Assembly (NCBI RefSeq): GCF_002238335.1
Contig: NZ_CP022347.1
Coordinates: forward strand, 1,054,001-1,118,000
DNA from: Campylobacter avium LMG 24591
Lineage (GTDB): Bacteria > Campylobacterota > Campylobacteria > Campylobacterales > Campylobacteraceae
DNA length: 64,000 bases
Direction: 5' to 3'
A program made the position numbers and the translations under genes. Positions 9,795 to 20,326 of this stretch are shown here, piece by piece (within the stretch, counting starts at the first letter, position 1; each line of letters opens with the position of its first letter). The notes beneath the pieces were generated by a model. It was not told the origin of the DNA. It ran no database searches and was given only the letters and a program-made list of their open reading frames with translations.

Positions 9795-10062
9795 GGAATG
9801 TATTAAGTTACATTTAAGATTAAAAAGATAGAATTGTGCAATTTATTTTCAAAAATGAAAGGACTTAGTCGAATGCAAATTTTTGCTATGTTTATAATGC
9901 GTCGCAATATGTGTTAGACTTAGTCTTTAGAGGCTTTACATCAGGTTTCTGAAGGCTTTAAGCGGTAAGAAACTGGATAAAAGAGCCTAAACTCTCACTT
10001 CTCACTTTCTTACTTTTCTTAATAGCTTTTCAGTTTTTGAACTTTTTTAAGAAAGGATAAGT
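9795..10062 (+). promoter_or_regulatory. long leader upstream of metE, possibly structured
   Basis: There is no gene here. The part from 9900 to 10030 can pair on itself. An AGGCT/AGCCT stem (near 9930 and 9989) encloses GTTTCT (near 9945) and AGAAAC (near 9969). AAAGGATAAGT before the metE ATG is the ribosome-binding site. It could be a regulatory leader for methionine synthesis. I recognise no known riboswitch core in it. Confidence 0.35.
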
Positions 10063-12330
10063 ATGCAAAATTCGGTAATTTCGTATCCAAGAATAGGTGC
10101 TTTAAGAGAGCTAAAATTCGCTGTTGAAAAGTATTTTAAACAGACAAGTTCAAAAGAAGAGCTTTTTGAGCTTGCTAAAAATTTAAGAAAAAGACATTGG
10201 CAAAGCCAAAAAGAAGCTGGCATAGACTTTATTTCCTGCAATGATTTTTCTTTTTATGATAATATCTTAGACACTGCAAACATCTTTGGCGTAGTGGCTA
10301 AAAGGTATAAGGAACTAAATTTAGATAGCCTTGATGAGTATTTTGCTCAAGCTAGAGGCTATCAAGGAGATAAGGGAGATGTTAGAGCCCTAGCTATGAA
10401 AAAATGGTTTAACACCAACTACCACTATCTAGTGCCTGAATGCGATGATGTATCTTTAATAAAGCTAAATCACAGCAAGATACTAAATGAATATAAAGAA
10501 GCAAAAGAGCTTGGCATAGAAGCTAAGGTTGTCATAAGCGGACTTTTTACCTTTTACAAACTTATAAATTTCGCTAACGATGGGCTTAAAAACGAAGCTT
10601 TATCAAAGTTGAAACAATGCTACATAGAGCTTTTGACCAAGTTAAATAAAGAAGGCGTGAAATGGCTTCAGTTTGATGAGCCTTATTTGGTTTATGATTT
10701 AAGCTCTGCTGATATTGCTTTGTTTAAGGATATTTACACTGATTTATTAAGCAAAAAAGCAAATGTTAAAATTTTACTTCAAACATATTTTGGAGATGTA
10801 AGAGATATTTATGATGATTTGCTAAAGCTTGAATTTGACGCCATAGGGCTTGATTTTTTGGAAGGAAAAGAAAGCTTAAACCTCATCAAAAAGGGCTTTG
10901 ATGATAAGAAAATTTTATTTGCAGGCCTTGTAAATGGAAAAAACATCTACAAAAATAACTATAAAAAAACTATAGATACAGTAAATGAGCTAAAAAAATA
11001 TGTAAAAAATTTAGTGCTTAACACCTCTTGTTCCTTGCTTCATAGTCCATACAGCATAAAGCACGAGACAAAACTTGATAAAAAATACCTAGAATACCTA
11101 GCCTTTGCAGAGGAAAAATTGATAGAACTTAAGGAGCTTAAGGAAATTTTATCTAGTGATAATTTTTCAGAAAATGCGTTATTTAAGGCAAATTTAGAAC
11201 TGTTCTCTAAAGAAAATAACAGAAAAAACGAAGCTGTTTTTGCAAGAGTTAATGCCTTAAAGGCTGATGATTATAAAAGAAAGCCTGAATTTGAGCAAAG
11301 AAGAAGCATACAAAAAGAGGCTTTAAAACTACCTATTTTACCAACTACTACCATAGGCTCATTTCCTCAAACAAGCGATGTGAGGTCCAACCGCTTAGCC
11401 TTTAAACAACAAAAAATTTCAGCCACACAGTACACAGAATTTAATCAAACAAAGATAAAAGAATGTATTAAATTTCAAGAAGAAATCGGGCTTGATGTTT
11501 TGGTACATGGAGAATTTGAAAGAAATGATATGGTTGAGTATTTTGGCGAGAGCTTGGATGGCTTTTTATTTACTCAAAATGGCTGGGTGCAAAGCTATGG
11601 CACAAGATGTGTTAAGCCACCGATAATTTGGTCTGATGTTTCTAGGTCTAAGCCTATGACTGTTGCTTGGAGTAAATTTGCACAGGAGCAAAGCAAGAAA
11701 CCTTTAAAAGGTATGCTAACAGGGCCTGTTACTATACTTAATTGGTCCTTTCCTAGGGAGGATATTAGCACTAAAGAAAGCACCTTGCAAATCGCACTTG
11801 CAATTAGAGATGAAGTGCTAGACCTTGAAAAGGCCGGTATAAAAATCATACAAATAGATGAGGCTGCCTTGCGTGAAAAATTGCCTCTTAGAAAGAGTGA
11901 TTGGCACAGTGAGTATTTAGACTGGGCTATACCTGCTTTTAACTTGGTGCATAGCGGGGTTAGGCCTGAAACTCAAATTCACACTCATATGTGCTATAGT
12001 GAATTTAGCGACATTATAAAAGAAATAGACGCGATGGACGCTGATGTTATTTCTTTTGAGGCTTCAAGGTCAAATTTAGAATTGCTTGACACCTTAAAGC
12101 AAAATAATTTTAAAACTGAGGTAGGCCCTGGAGTATATGATATACACAGCCCTAGAGTTCCTAGCGTTGATGAGCTTAAAAACACAATCAAAGCGATATT
12201 AAGCAAGCTTCCAAAAGAGCAAATTTGGATAAATCCCGATTGTGGCCTAAAAACAAGAGGCGAAAAAGAGGTGATACAAAGTCTCAAAAATATGAGCGAA
12301 GCAGCCTCTGAGATAAGAAAAGAACTCTAA
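10063..12330 (+). CDS. metE: cobalamin-independent methionine synthase
   Basis: MetE transfers the methyl group of 5-methyltetrahydropteroyl-triglutamate to homocysteine. The 755-residue protein has the usual N-terminal and C-terminal barrel halves. The C-terminal zinc site is visible as THMCYSEF near residue 642 and NPDCGLKTRGEKE near residue 726. The start MQNSVISYPRIG is preceded by AAAGGA. It is followed by metF after 37 bases that hold a hairpin. The pair makes the methyl donor and uses it. Confidence 0.96.
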   Translation: MQNSVISYPRIGALRELKFAVEKYFKQTSSKEELFELAKNLRKRHWQSQKEAGIDFISCNDFSFYDNILDTANIFGVVAKRYKELNLDSLDEYFAQARGYQGDKGDVRALAMKKWFNTNYHYLVPECDDVSLIKLNHSKILNEYKEAKELGIEAKVVISGLFTFYKLINFANDGLKNEALSKLKQCYIELLTKLNKEGVKWLQFDEPYLVYDLSSADIALFKDIYTDLLSKKANVKILLQTYFGDVRDIYDDLLKLEFDAIGLDFLEGKESLNLIKKGFDDKKILFAGLVNGKNIYKNNYKKTIDTVNELKKYVKNLVLNTSCSLLHSPYSIKHETKLDKKYLEYLAFAEEKLIELKELKEILSSDNFSENALFKANLELFSKENNRKNEAVFARVNALKADDYKRKPEFEQRRSIQKEALKLPILPTTTIGSFPQTSDVRSNRLAFKQQKISATQYTEFNQTKIKECIKFQEEIGLDVLVHGEFERNDMVEYFGESLDGFLFTQNGWVQSYGTRCVKPPIIWSDVSRSKPMTVAWSKFAQEQSKKPLKGMLTGPVTILNWSFPREDISTKESTLQIALAIRDEVLDLEKAGIKIIQIDEAALREKLPLRKSDWHSEYLDWAIPAFNLVHSGVRPETQIHTHMCYSEFSDIIKEIDAMDADVISFEASRSNLELLDTLKQNNFKTEVGPGVYDIHSPRVPSVDELKNTIKAILSKLPKEQIWINPDCGLKTRGEKEVIQSLKNMSEAASEIRKEL

Positions 12331-12333
12331 AAC

Positions 12334-12352
12334 AAGCCCTATTATAGGGCTT
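12334..12352 (+). terminator. metE-metF intercistronic hairpin
   Basis: AAGCCCTA (12334-12341) and TAGGGCTT (12345-12352) form a perfect 8-bp stem with a 3-nt loop, followed by TT and AAAAGG, which is also the metF ribosome-binding site. It may be a partial terminator or an mRNA stability element that sets metF below metE. Confidence 0.6.
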
Positions 12353-12367
12353 TTAAAAGGATAGATA

Positions 12368-13204
12368 ATGAATAAGCCAAGTTTTTCTTTTGAAATTTTC
12401 CCGCCTAGAAAAAGCGATAGTATAGATAAAATTTATAAGGTTTTAGAGGAATTAAAGGATTTAAATCCAGACTTCATAAGCGTTACTTTTGGAGCTGGTG
12501 GCTCTGCGAATTCTTCAAATACCTTAGAATTAGCAAGCTTAGTTCAGGAAAAATACCACACACAAAGCATAGTGCACTTACCTTGCATACACTTAAATAA
12601 AAGCGACATAAAGCTTATCTTGGACGAATGCAAGAAAAAGAAACTAAGTAAAATTCTAGCCCTTAAGGGGGATTATATAGAGGGAAATCAGCTTAGCAAA
12701 GACTTTCGATATGCTAGTGATTTGATTGAATATATAAAGCAAAATGGAGATTTTGAAATTTACGCGGCTTGTTATCCTGAAAAACACAAAGAAGCTTCAA
12801 GCTTTGCCCAGGATATAAGAAATTTAAAGATTAAAGTTGATGCAGGAGCAAGCACGCTTTTAAGCCAGCTTTTCTTTGATAACTCAGATTTTTATAGGTT
12901 TCAAGAAGCTTGCGATATCATAGGAATAAAGGCTAAAATTTGCGCAGGCATAATGCCAATTGCCAATAAAAGACAAATTTTAAAAATCACCTCTATGTGC
13001 GGGGCTAAAATTCCAAAGAAATTTCAACAAATTTTGCATAAGTATGAAAACAACGACAAGGCTATGGTGGATGCTGGCATTGCTTATGCGATAGAGCAAA
13101 TAGTTGATTTGCTTACAAACGGAGTAGATGGAATTCACATATATACTATGAATAATTCTTACATAGCAAGAAGAATTTACGAGGCCACTCACTCTTTATT
13201 TTGA
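12368..13204 (+). CDS. metF: 5,10-methylenetetrahydrofolate reductase
   Basis: MetF is a flavoprotein that makes 5-methyl-THF for MetE. The 278-residue protein starts MNKPSFSFEIFPPRK and has the folate-binding SFEIFPP region, SVTFGAGGS near residues 37-45, and the FAD-contacting ALKGDY near residues 98-103. The C-terminal NGVDGIHIYTMN matches the family. Its end overlaps the convergent uvrC by 16 bases. Confidence 0.95.
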   Translation: MNKPSFSFEIFPPRKSDSIDKIYKVLEELKDLNPDFISVTFGAGGSANSSNTLELASLVQEKYHTQSIVHLPCIHLNKSDIKLILDECKKKKLSKILALKGDYIEGNQLSKDFRYASDLIEYIKQNGDFEIYAACYPEKHKEASSFAQDIRNLKIKVDAGASTLLSQLFFDNSDFYRFQEACDIIGIKAKICAGIMPIANKRQILKITSMCGAKIPKKFQQILHKYENNDKAMVDAGIAYAIEQIVDLLTNGVDGIHIYTMNNSYIARRIYEATHSLF

Positions 13205-14985
13205 AGGCTTGTGATTTTTTTGGCAATATTTTCGTTGCTAATTTGTGCAATGCTGTTAAAATCAGCCTCATATATAGCTTCAAAACTTCCAAAATAATTA
13301 AGCAATCTTTGTATGAAAGCTTTACTTACTCCTAAATTTTGAAGCTTTGAGCTTTGTAAATCCTGCTTTTGTTTTGTCTTTTTGTGAAAAGAAATGGCAA
13401 ATCTGTGCGCCTCGTCTCTTAATTTTTGCAAAAATAGCAATTTTTCATCACTTACTTCAAAAGAAAATTCACCCTTTAAGCTGTGTATAATGTCTTTTGC
13501 ACCGCCCTTGCTTCTTTTTGTTCTGTATGAAATTTTTTCTTTTGAGATAGCTAAAATGTCGACATTTAAACCAGCACTGCTTGCTATATCATAGGCTAAA
13601 TTTAGCAAGGTCTTGCCACCATCAATAAGCCATAAATCCGGCGCATTAAGCTTATCAAGTGCCTTAACCCTCCTGCTTAAAAGCTCTTTCATTTGTTCGT
13701 ACTCATTTTTAGCCTCAAGATGAAAAAGCCTGTATCTGCTCTTATCAAAAAAATTAACATTATAAGCCACCATAGCACCAACTGTGGCACTGCCTTGCAG
13801 GTGAGAATTATCAAAAATTTCTATACAAGATGGGAAATTTGAAAGCCCAAAGTAAGTATAAAGCTCATCTAGGATAGAAAAAGATTGTTTGTTGAAATTT
13901 TCTAAGCTAATGCTCGCGTTTTTAAAAGCCAAATCACAAATTTGTTTTTTTTCACCAAGTTTTGGAACCTTAATCGAAATTTTTTTAGAAAATCTTTCGC
14001 AAAGCAAATCCTGCAAAACTTGCAAATCCTCAAAATCATCTCTTACATATATATTAGTAGAATTTATGGGTGTGTTTGTGTTGAAATTTTCTAAGATTAA
14101 CTGCGTGTAAATTTCGTTTTTATCTATGTCTTTTAGTCCATTTTTGCTGATGTTTGTTTTAGCGCTTATTAATTTTCCATTTTGCACGACAAACCTTGCG
14201 GTGCAGATATTTTTCTCATCATTTGCAAAGGCAAAAACATCAAAATCTTCAAGCTTTGCGATATCTATTTGTATCTTTGTGTCAAGCTCTTTTATGGTTT
14301 TTATCTGCTCTCTTACCTTGGCAGCTTCCTCGTAATACTCATTTTTAGCCAAAGCAAACATCTGCTTTTCTAAATTTTTTATCAACAAATTTGGATTTAG
14401 CAAAGAATTTGTAGCCTCTTTTAAAATTTTTTCATACTCTTTTTTTGTTATAAAATTCGCACAAGGGGCTAAGCACCTTTTCATTTGATAAAACAAACAA
14501 GGCTTAGTGCAGGAATTTTTCTGCCTTAGTTTATGATAAAGATAAAGAGCGTTTAAAAGCTCTTTTGCACCCTTAAAAAAGGGACCATAGTAACGAATTT
14601 TATTTTTCTTAATCACCTTTCTAGTTATGTTAAAACGCGGAAAATCCTCATTTAAATCCACATATATATAAGGGTAAGTCTTATCATCTCTTAGCAAGAT
14701 ATTGTATTTTGGCCTTAGTTGCTTTATAAAAGAATTTTCGAGTATGAGTGCGTCAGCTTCTGAGTTCGTGCTTATAAATTCTAGATGAAAGCACTGTGAT
14801 ATCATATTTTGAATTCTTAAAGAATTTTTAGGATTTGGCAGCAACTCATCTTTAAAGCTAAAATAACTCCTAACCCTTTTTCTTAAATTTTTAGCCTTGC
14901 CAACATAAAGCAATTTTAAATTTTTATCAAAATACTGATACACGCCCGGTAACTCAGGCAAATTCTCAAGCTCTTTTCTAAGCAT
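13189..14985 (-). CDS. uvrC: excinuclease ABC subunit C
   Basis: UvrC makes both incisions in nucleotide excision repair. I choose ATG 14985 (MLRKELENLPELPGVYQYFD), giving 598 residues; an upstream in-frame ATG at 15039 adds unmatched residues inside the next gene. Visible parts are the N-terminal GIY-YIG nuclease (PGVYQYF, LLYVGKAKNLRKRV), the UvrB-interacting UVR helix YYEEAAKVREQI, the RNase H-like nuclease EIFDNSHLQGSATVGAMV, and a C-terminal helix-hairpin-helix LGVSKAFIQRLL. Confidence 0.95.
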   Translation of the reverse strand: MLRKELENLPELPGVYQYFDKNLKLLYVGKAKNLRKRVRSYFSFKDELLPNPKNSLRIQNMISQCFHLEFISTNSEADALILENSFIKQLRPKYNILLRDDKTYPYIYVDLNEDFPRFNITRKVIKKNKIRYYGPFFKGAKELLNALYLYHKLRQKNSCTKPCLFYQMKRCLAPCANFITKKEYEKILKEATNSLLNPNLLIKNLEKQMFALAKNEYYEEAAKVREQIKTIKELDTKIQIDIAKLEDFDVFAFANDEKNICTARFVVQNGKLISAKTNISKNGLKDIDKNEIYTQLILENFNTNTPINSTNIYVRDDFEDLQVLQDLLCERFSKKISIKVPKLGEKKQICDLAFKNASISLENFNKQSFSILDELYTYFGLSNFPSCIEIFDNSHLQGSATVGAMVAYNVNFFDKSRYRLFHLEAKNEYEQMKELLSRRVKALDKLNAPDLWLIDGGKTLLNLAYDIASSAGLNVDILAISKEKISYRTKRSKGGAKDIIHSLKGEFSFEVSDEKLLFLQKLRDEAHRFAISFHKKTKQKQDLQSSKLQNLGVSKAFIQRLLNYFGSFEAIYEADFNSIAQISNENIAKKITSLQNKE

Positions 14986-15445
14986 TTTTAATAAGCTCTC
15001 TAAGCTCTTCAAAACTAGCAAATAAATTTGGATTTGCAAAATGATTTATAAAATTTGGCTTTGCAAGTTCTATGTATTTATTTTTTGTCTTGATTTCATT
15101 TTTGAGTGGAATTTTTTTTTCAACTCTGTAATTTTTTGAGTATATTTTTATATTTTTAATCAAAGCAAAATTACTTTCCGGATAAGTTTTAGCGTATAAG
15201 TTTATGCGAAATTTAATATTTTTTTTGCTACTATCGTGGTTTAAATTCTGATAGGCTGCAGGGTGCTTTGCGATAATATAAAAAACATCCTTATAAATAT
15301 AAATATTTTCTATAAGTTCTTGTTCTTGCTTGCTCATCATGGAAGCTAGGAAATCCTTGCAAAATATCATGTATCTAAGAGGTTTATAATGCGTCAAACT
15401 CATGAGTTCGCCGATAATAAAACTAGAATTTTTAAGCTTTTTCAT
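14978..15445 (-). CDS. conserved hypothetical protein upstream of uvrC
   Basis: This 155-residue basic protein has no signal peptide or membrane segment and no motif I can name with confidence. It overlaps uvrC by 8 bases and is probably co-transcribed. A gene of this size sits between uvrC and guaA in C. jejuni as I recall (Cj1247). Similarity to the DUF721/DciA group is possible but not supported by a clear motif. Confidence 0.8.
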   Translation of the reverse strand: MKKLKNSSFIIGELMSLTHYKPLRYMIFCKDFLASMMSKQEQELIENIYIYKDVFYIIAKHPAAYQNLNHDSSKKNIKFRINLYAKTYPESNFALIKNIKIYSKNYRVEKKIPLKNEIKTKNKYIELAKPNFINHFANPNLFASFEELRELIKNA

Positions 15446-15580
15446 GGCTTGATTATAACAATTTTTTTATTAATCTTTATAACATCTTGCGGATACAAGG
15501 ATGACCCATTTTATGAGATTAAAGACGAAAATTCAACTGTTATAGAAATCAAACACTACAAACATCTAAATCGCTGGTAA
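15389..15580 (+). CDS. very small lipoprotein, LptM-like lipobox
   Basis: The 63-residue product has a hydrophobic segment IITIFLLIFI followed by TSCGYKDDPFYE. Cys is preceded by a lipobox-like ITS, and CGxKxxPFY resembles the CGxKGPLY start of LptM/YifL lipoproteins that assist LptD. The ATG at 15389 gives a long n-region and overlaps the divergent gene by 57 bases. A TTG at 15449 would give 43 residues but no positive n-region. The start is therefore open. It lies 9 bases before guaA. Confidence 0.6.
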   Translation: MRQTHEFADNKTRIFKLFHGLIITIFLLIFITSCGYKDDPFYEIKDENSTVIEIKHYKHLNRW

Positions 15581-15589
15581 AGGAAAATA

Positions 15590-17161
15590 ATGAATGAAGT
15601 GCAAATTTTAGTCCTAGACTTTGGCTCTCAATATACACAGTTAATTGCTAGAAGATTAAGAGAATTTGGAGTTTATACCGAGATTGTGCCCTATTTTGAA
15701 AAGATAGAAAAAATAAAGGCAAAAAATCCTAAGGGCATAATTTTAAGCGGCGGTCCTGCAAGTGTGTATGAAGAGGGAGCGTATAAGCCTGATTCTGCTG
15801 TGTTTGAGTTAGATGTGCCTGTGCTTGGAATTTGTTATGGTATGCAATACATAGCCCATCATTTTGGCGGCAAGGTTATAAGAGCAAAAGAGCAAGAATT
15901 TGGCAAGGCAAGACTTGAAATTTTAGCCCAAGAAACAAGGACATTGTTTGAAGGAGTGAAAGATAATTCAATCGTCTGGATGTCTCATGCTGACAAGGTT
16001 GAAGAAATTCCACAAGGCTTTAGCGAGTTAGCAAAGTCAGGCAACACACACTACTGCGTTATAGCAGATTTTAAAAGGCAAATTTATGCCTTGCAATTTC
16101 ACCCAGAAGTCGTGCATAGTGAGTGTGGAGCGCAAATTCTAAAAAATTTCGCAGTTGGCATTTGCAAGGCAAGCACAGAGTGGAATATGAAAAATTTCAT
16201 AGCCTATGAGATAGAAAAAATCCGCAAAATCACAGGCTTTACTCAAGGTGAAAATGGTATCAAAATCTTATGCGCCGTAAGTGGTGGGGTGGATTCTAGC
16301 GTTGTGGCTACGCTTTTATATAGAGCCATTGGGGATAATCTCATCCCTATCTTTGTGGATACCGGGCTTTTGCGTAAGGGCGAGAGAGAGGCGGTGGAGA
16401 AGATGTTTAGAGACAATCTCAAAGTGCCTTTGATAACAATAGATGCAAGTGAGGAGTTTTTGGGACTTTTAAAGGGTGTAAAAGACCCAGAAACTAAGCG
16501 TAAAATCATCGGCGAGACCTTTATCAAGGTTTTTGAAAGGGAGGCAAAAAAACATAACAAAAACGGCGAGATAAAATTCCTAGCCCAGGGCACGCTCTAT
16601 CCTGATGTGATAGAATCTGTAAGTGTTAAAGGACCTAGCAAAACGATAAAGTCTCATCATAATGTAGGCGGTTTGCCTGAATGGATGAAATTTGAGCTAA
16701 TCGAGCCTTTAAGAGAGCTTTTTAAAGACGAGGTAAGGGATTTAGGTAGGGAGCTTGGAATGCCTGAATCTATGCTTATGAGACATCCATTTCCCGGACC
16801 AGGACTTGCCATACGCATAATGGGCGAGGTTACGAAGCAGGATTTAGACCTGTTACGCGAAGCAGATGCGATTTTCATCGAGGAGCTACATAAATGGGGG
16901 CTGTATGACAAGGTTTGGCAAGCCTTTTGTGTGCTTTTAAATGTCAAAAGCGTGGGCGTAATGGGCGATAACCGCACCTATGATAATACCGTGTGTGTAA
17001 GAGCTGTAGAAGCACTAGATGGAATGACAGCTAGCTTTTCACACCTGCCGCACGAATTTTTAGAAGCTGTGAGCAACCGCATAATAAACGAGGTAGAGGG
17101 CATAAATAGAGTGGTCTATGACATTACTAGTAAGCCTCCCGGCACCATTGAGTGGGAGTAG
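15590..17161 (+). CDS. guaA: GMP synthase (glutamine-hydrolysing)
   Basis: GuaA converts XMP to GMP. The 523-residue protein has the class I amidotransferase nucleophile in GICYGMQY near residue 83, with the His-Glu pair in [10 protein letters not shown]. The ATP pyrophosphatase loop is [15 protein letters not shown], and the C-terminal dimerisation domain ends [22 protein letters not shown] precedes the ATG. The stop runs straight into the start of the broken restriction locus (TAGGAGATG). Confidence 0.96.
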   Translation: MNEVQILVLDFGSQYTQLIARRLREFGVYTEIVPYFEKIEKIKAKNPKGIILSGGPASVYEEGAYKPDSAVFELDVPVLGICYGMQYIAHHFGGKVIRAKEQEFGKARLEILAQETRTLFEGVKDNSIVWMSHADKVEEIPQGFSELAKSGNTHYCVIADFKRQIYALQFHPEVVHSECGAQILKNFAVGICKASTEWNMKNFIAYEIEKIRKITGFTQGENGIKILCAVSGGVDSSVVATLLYRAIGDNLIPIFVDTGLLRKGEREAVEKMFRDNLKVPLITIDASEEFLGLLKGVKDPETKRKIIGETFIKVFEREAKKHNKNGEIKFLAQGTLYPDVIESVSVKGPSKTIKSHHNVGGLPEWMKFELIEPLRELFKDEVRDLGRELGMPESMLMRHPFPGPGLAIRIMGEVTKQDLDLLREADAIFIEELHKWGLYDKVWQAFCVLLNVKSVGVMGDNRTYDNTVCVRAVEALDGMTASFSHLPHEFLEAVSNRIINEVEGINRVVYDITSKPPGTIEWE

Positions 17162-17164
17162 GAG

Positions 17165-18237
17165 ATGATAACACAAGAAAATCTAAAAACACTTTTAGAA
17201 TCTCTATGATTTACAAAGGATTCTAAAAAATTAATTTATACCAAGCATTTTGAAAATGTAAATACCTCTCTAAGCGTAGATTTTACAAACAAAAAGCTTA
17301 TGTATCCAAAAGAGATTATAAGGCATGATGAGACCACGAGTAATTTTTCCCACCCTGAAAACTTTGTCGTTTTTGAATGTGTGCACAGACTGCTAGAAAA
17401 GGGCTATAAACCAAGTAGCCTAGAGCTAGAGCCGCGTTGGAATCTAGGTAGAGACAAAAAGGCGGCAAGGCGGATATTTTAGTTCGGGATTTAAGTCTTA
17501 GCTATGAAAACAATCACAAAGGCAATCCTTACCTTATCATTGAGTGCAAGACTTCAAGTAAAACAAATGAAAAAAGCGAATTTGCAAAAGAGTGGGATAA
17601 AATGCAAGAAAATGGCGGACAACTCTTTAGCTATTTTCAGCAAGAAAGAAACGTAAAATATCTCTGCCTTTATACCAGTGATTTTATAAATTCTACTCTT
17701 AACTATGAAAACTACATCATCACTATGCAGGATAATGAGGAGTATCTAAAGGAGTATAAAAAGCAAGACTATGAAAATGCACCTGATGTTAAAAGCATTT
17801 TTAGGATTTGGAGTGATACTTACGCAAAAGAGTATAAGACAAATGGAATCTTTGAAGAGGAAATCAAAAGTTACACAATCACAAATATAAAACCAAAGCT
17901 AGAGCATTTAAAAAGCATAGATTCTAATGACATTCACAAAAAAAGACATCAATGGGCGACTATACTAAGAGCAAACACCATAGGCGATAAGGGCAATGCC
18001 TTAAATAAAATAATGAATATCTTTCTTTGCAAAATCACTGATGAGATAGAAAACCCTAAAGATTTGCAATTTTCTTGGGCTGGTTATAGTGCTGATACAC
18101 CTTTTAATCTCGTGGATAGATTACAAAAACTCTATCAAATCGGTATGAAAGAGTATCTCAATCAAGACATCACTTATTATTCAAAAGAGGACATAAACAA
18201 GGCTTTTAATGAAAATTACAAAAAAAACGCCAAGTAG
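17165..18237 (+). pseudogene. nuclease domain of a fused restriction-modification protein, broken
   Basis: Reading from ATG 17165 there is an in-frame TGA at 17207-17209, then an open stretch to about 17460. A one-base deletion in a G run (AAGGCGGC instead of AAGGGCGGC) then breaks the frame, and reading continues in another frame to 18237. Joined, the product has a PD-(D/E)XK nuclease core (GKADILV, then YLIIECKTSSK), as in HsdR N-terminal and type IIG enzymes. At the 3' end an A8 run (18220-18227) separates it from the methylase frame. One base more or less would fuse the two. Confidence 0.75.
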
Positions 18238-20326
18238 GCAAAAGATTCATAATATCTTTAATGAACTTAAATATTTTCAAAATGGTGATTTTAACTTCAT
18301 AGAAGTGCATAATCAAAATCTTTTTGATGAAAATTTTAAAGTTTTATTACAAGTCGTGCTAATGCTTGAAAATGTCAAATTTAGTGATAAAAATCACAGT
18401 CAATTTTTAGGCGATTTTTTTGAAAGCTATATAGCCGATATGCCCCAGCACGAGGGGCAGTATTTTACTCCCACACCCTTAGTGTGCTTTATGATTCACT
18501 CTTTGCCTGTGTTTAAAGATTCTAAAGTGCTTGACTTTGCTTGTGGGGCTGGACATTTTTTAAGCGAATACGCTAAGATAAATGAAAACTACAAAACAAG
18601 CTTTTTGGGCATAGATAAAGACTCAAGACTGGCTAAAATCTCAACCATTTCCTCTTTTATGTATGGTAGACAAAACAATATAAAAATCCTCTATCAAAAC
18701 TCCCTAAGTCTAGGAAATATAGAGGATTCTAGTGTGAATATTATAATCTCTAATCCTCCCTATTCAGTCGATGACTTTTTATTTACCTTAGATGAAGATT
18801 CAAGAAATGATTTTTTACTTTTTAAAAATAATAAAAATATTTCTCTAAGCACGGGACTTATAGAATGCTTTTTTATAGAAAAAGCCTCAAAAGCCCTAGA
18901 ATCAAACGGACTTTTAGCTCTTGTGCTTCCTAACTCAATACTAACTAATAATAACGAACTCACACAGGTTCAGACCAACGAAATCTTGCTAAGAGATTTT
19001 AATATCATAGCTATTCTAAAGCTTGGCGGAGCGACATTTTTTAAAACAAACACAAGCCCTATTATACTCTTTGCTATACGCAAGGATAAAGAGCAAAATA
19101 CCACTAAAGCAAATGATATTTATGAGTATTTTCACGGCCTTATAAAAGAAAATAGCTTTTTGCAAGAATTACAAGATGAGAACTATCATAATTTTATCGC
19201 TACTTTAGAATCTTATGCAAATTTTAGAAGACTAAGCCTTGAGGAGTTGAAGCAAATTTTTAGTGCTAGTATAAGAGAGGATTCTAAGATTTTTGAACTT
19301 CAAAGCTTTAAAGAATATAAAAGCTTTTATGAAGTGATGATAAAAAAAGAAAAGCAAGAGTATGATAAAAAGATAAGAAAAGAGCCATTTATTCCTAGCA
19401 TAAGTTTGCAAGACTTTATCAAAGAAAAAGAGGCTGAAAAATTTTTGTATTTTTGTTACTGTTTAGATTCAAGCCCGCTCATCATAAAAGCACCAGATAG
19501 CAACGATGCCCAAAAGAAATTTCTAGGCTATGAATGGAGTACGAGAAAGGGCTATGAGGGTATACATTACAAGCTCAAAGAAGATGCTAAAAATGCATCA
19601 ATTAACTTTATAGATACACCGCTTTTTAATCCTAGGGATAGATTTGATGAAAGTAAAATAAGCTTTTATATCTTGCAAAATTTCTTGCAAAAGCTTTCTA
19701 AAGCTTCTTTAGAAAAAGGCTTTATTTTCTCTCATCTAAACATACACGAAAGCTTACAAGGCTATATTAGAGAGGAAAGATTGATTGATTTAATCAACTT
19801 TGATTCTATAAAGTTTGATAAAAGCATAGCCTTAAATCCTTTTACCTCCTCTGCCCAAAGCCTTATTAATCCCTTTGCAAATTCTAAATATGAGTTGGTG
19901 AGGCTTGGGGACTTAGGTGAATTTATAGGCGGTTTGTGGAAAGGTAAAAAGCCACCTTATGTAAAAGCTAAAATTATTAGAAATACTAATTTTGATTTAA
20001 AAGGTGGCTTGAAAGCAGATTCTGAATATCCAGAATTAGAAGTCGAAATAAATCAATTAGAAAAAAGAAAATTAGAATACGGGGATATTATCATAGAAAA
20101 ATCAGGAGGAAGTAATAATCAAGCAGTTGGTAGAGCCGTCATTTTCACCTTTAAAAGCAATGAGATTTACTCCTTTTCAAATTTTACAAATCGCTTAAGA
20201 GTTAATAATAAAAACATAAATCCATTTTATTTGCATTTGGTCTTAAATTACATATATAAATTAGGTATTACCTTCAGTATGCAGCGGTATGAGTGGTTTA
20301 AGAAATTTAGATATGAATGCGTATAA
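18209..20326 (+). CDS. N6-adenine methyltransferase with N-terminal part of a specificity domain
   Basis: This 705-residue open frame is the HsdM-like part of the fused restriction enzyme. It has the SAM motif VLDFACGAGHFL and the catalytic NPPY in IISNPPYSVDDF, then a target-recognition region from about residue 570 (YELVRLGDLGEFIGG). It ends early: near 20283 a missing base moves the frame, and the natural continuation is the next piece (GMSGLRNLDMNAYK). Expression as a stand-alone methylase is possible but the true start is unclear, because the ATG at 18209 sits inside the upstream frame. Confidence 0.75.
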   Translation: MKITKKTPSRQKIHNIFNELKYFQNGDFNFIEVHNQNLFDENFKVLLQVVLMLENVKFSDKNHSQFLGDFFESYIADMPQHEGQYFTPTPLVCFMIHSLPVFKDSKVLDFACGAGHFLSEYAKINENYKTSFLGIDKDSRLAKISTISSFMYGRQNNIKILYQNSLSLGNIEDSSVNIIISNPPYSVDDFLFTLDEDSRNDFLLFKNNKNISLSTGLIECFFIEKASKALESNGLLALVLPNSILTNNNELTQVQTNEILLRDFNIIAILKLGGATFFKTNTSPIILFAIRKDKEQNTTKANDIYEYFHGLIKENSFLQELQDENYHNFIATLESYANFRRLSLEELKQIFSASIREDSKIFELQSFKEYKSFYEVMIKKEKQEYDKKIRKEPFIPSISLQDFIKEKEAEKFLYFCYCLDSSPLIIKAPDSNDAQKKFLGYEWSTRKGYEGIHYKLKEDAKNASINFIDTPLFNPRDRFDESKISFYILQNFLQKLSKASLEKGFIFSHLNIHESLQGYIREERLIDLINFDSIKFDKSIALNPFTSSAQSLINPFANSKYELVRLGDLGEFIGGLWKGKKPPYVKAKIIRNTNFDLKGGLKADSEYPELEVEINQLEKRKLEYGDIIIEKSGGSNNQAVGRAVIFTFKSNEIYSFSNFTNRLRVNNKNINPFYLHLVLNYIYKLGITFSMQRYEWFKKFRYECV

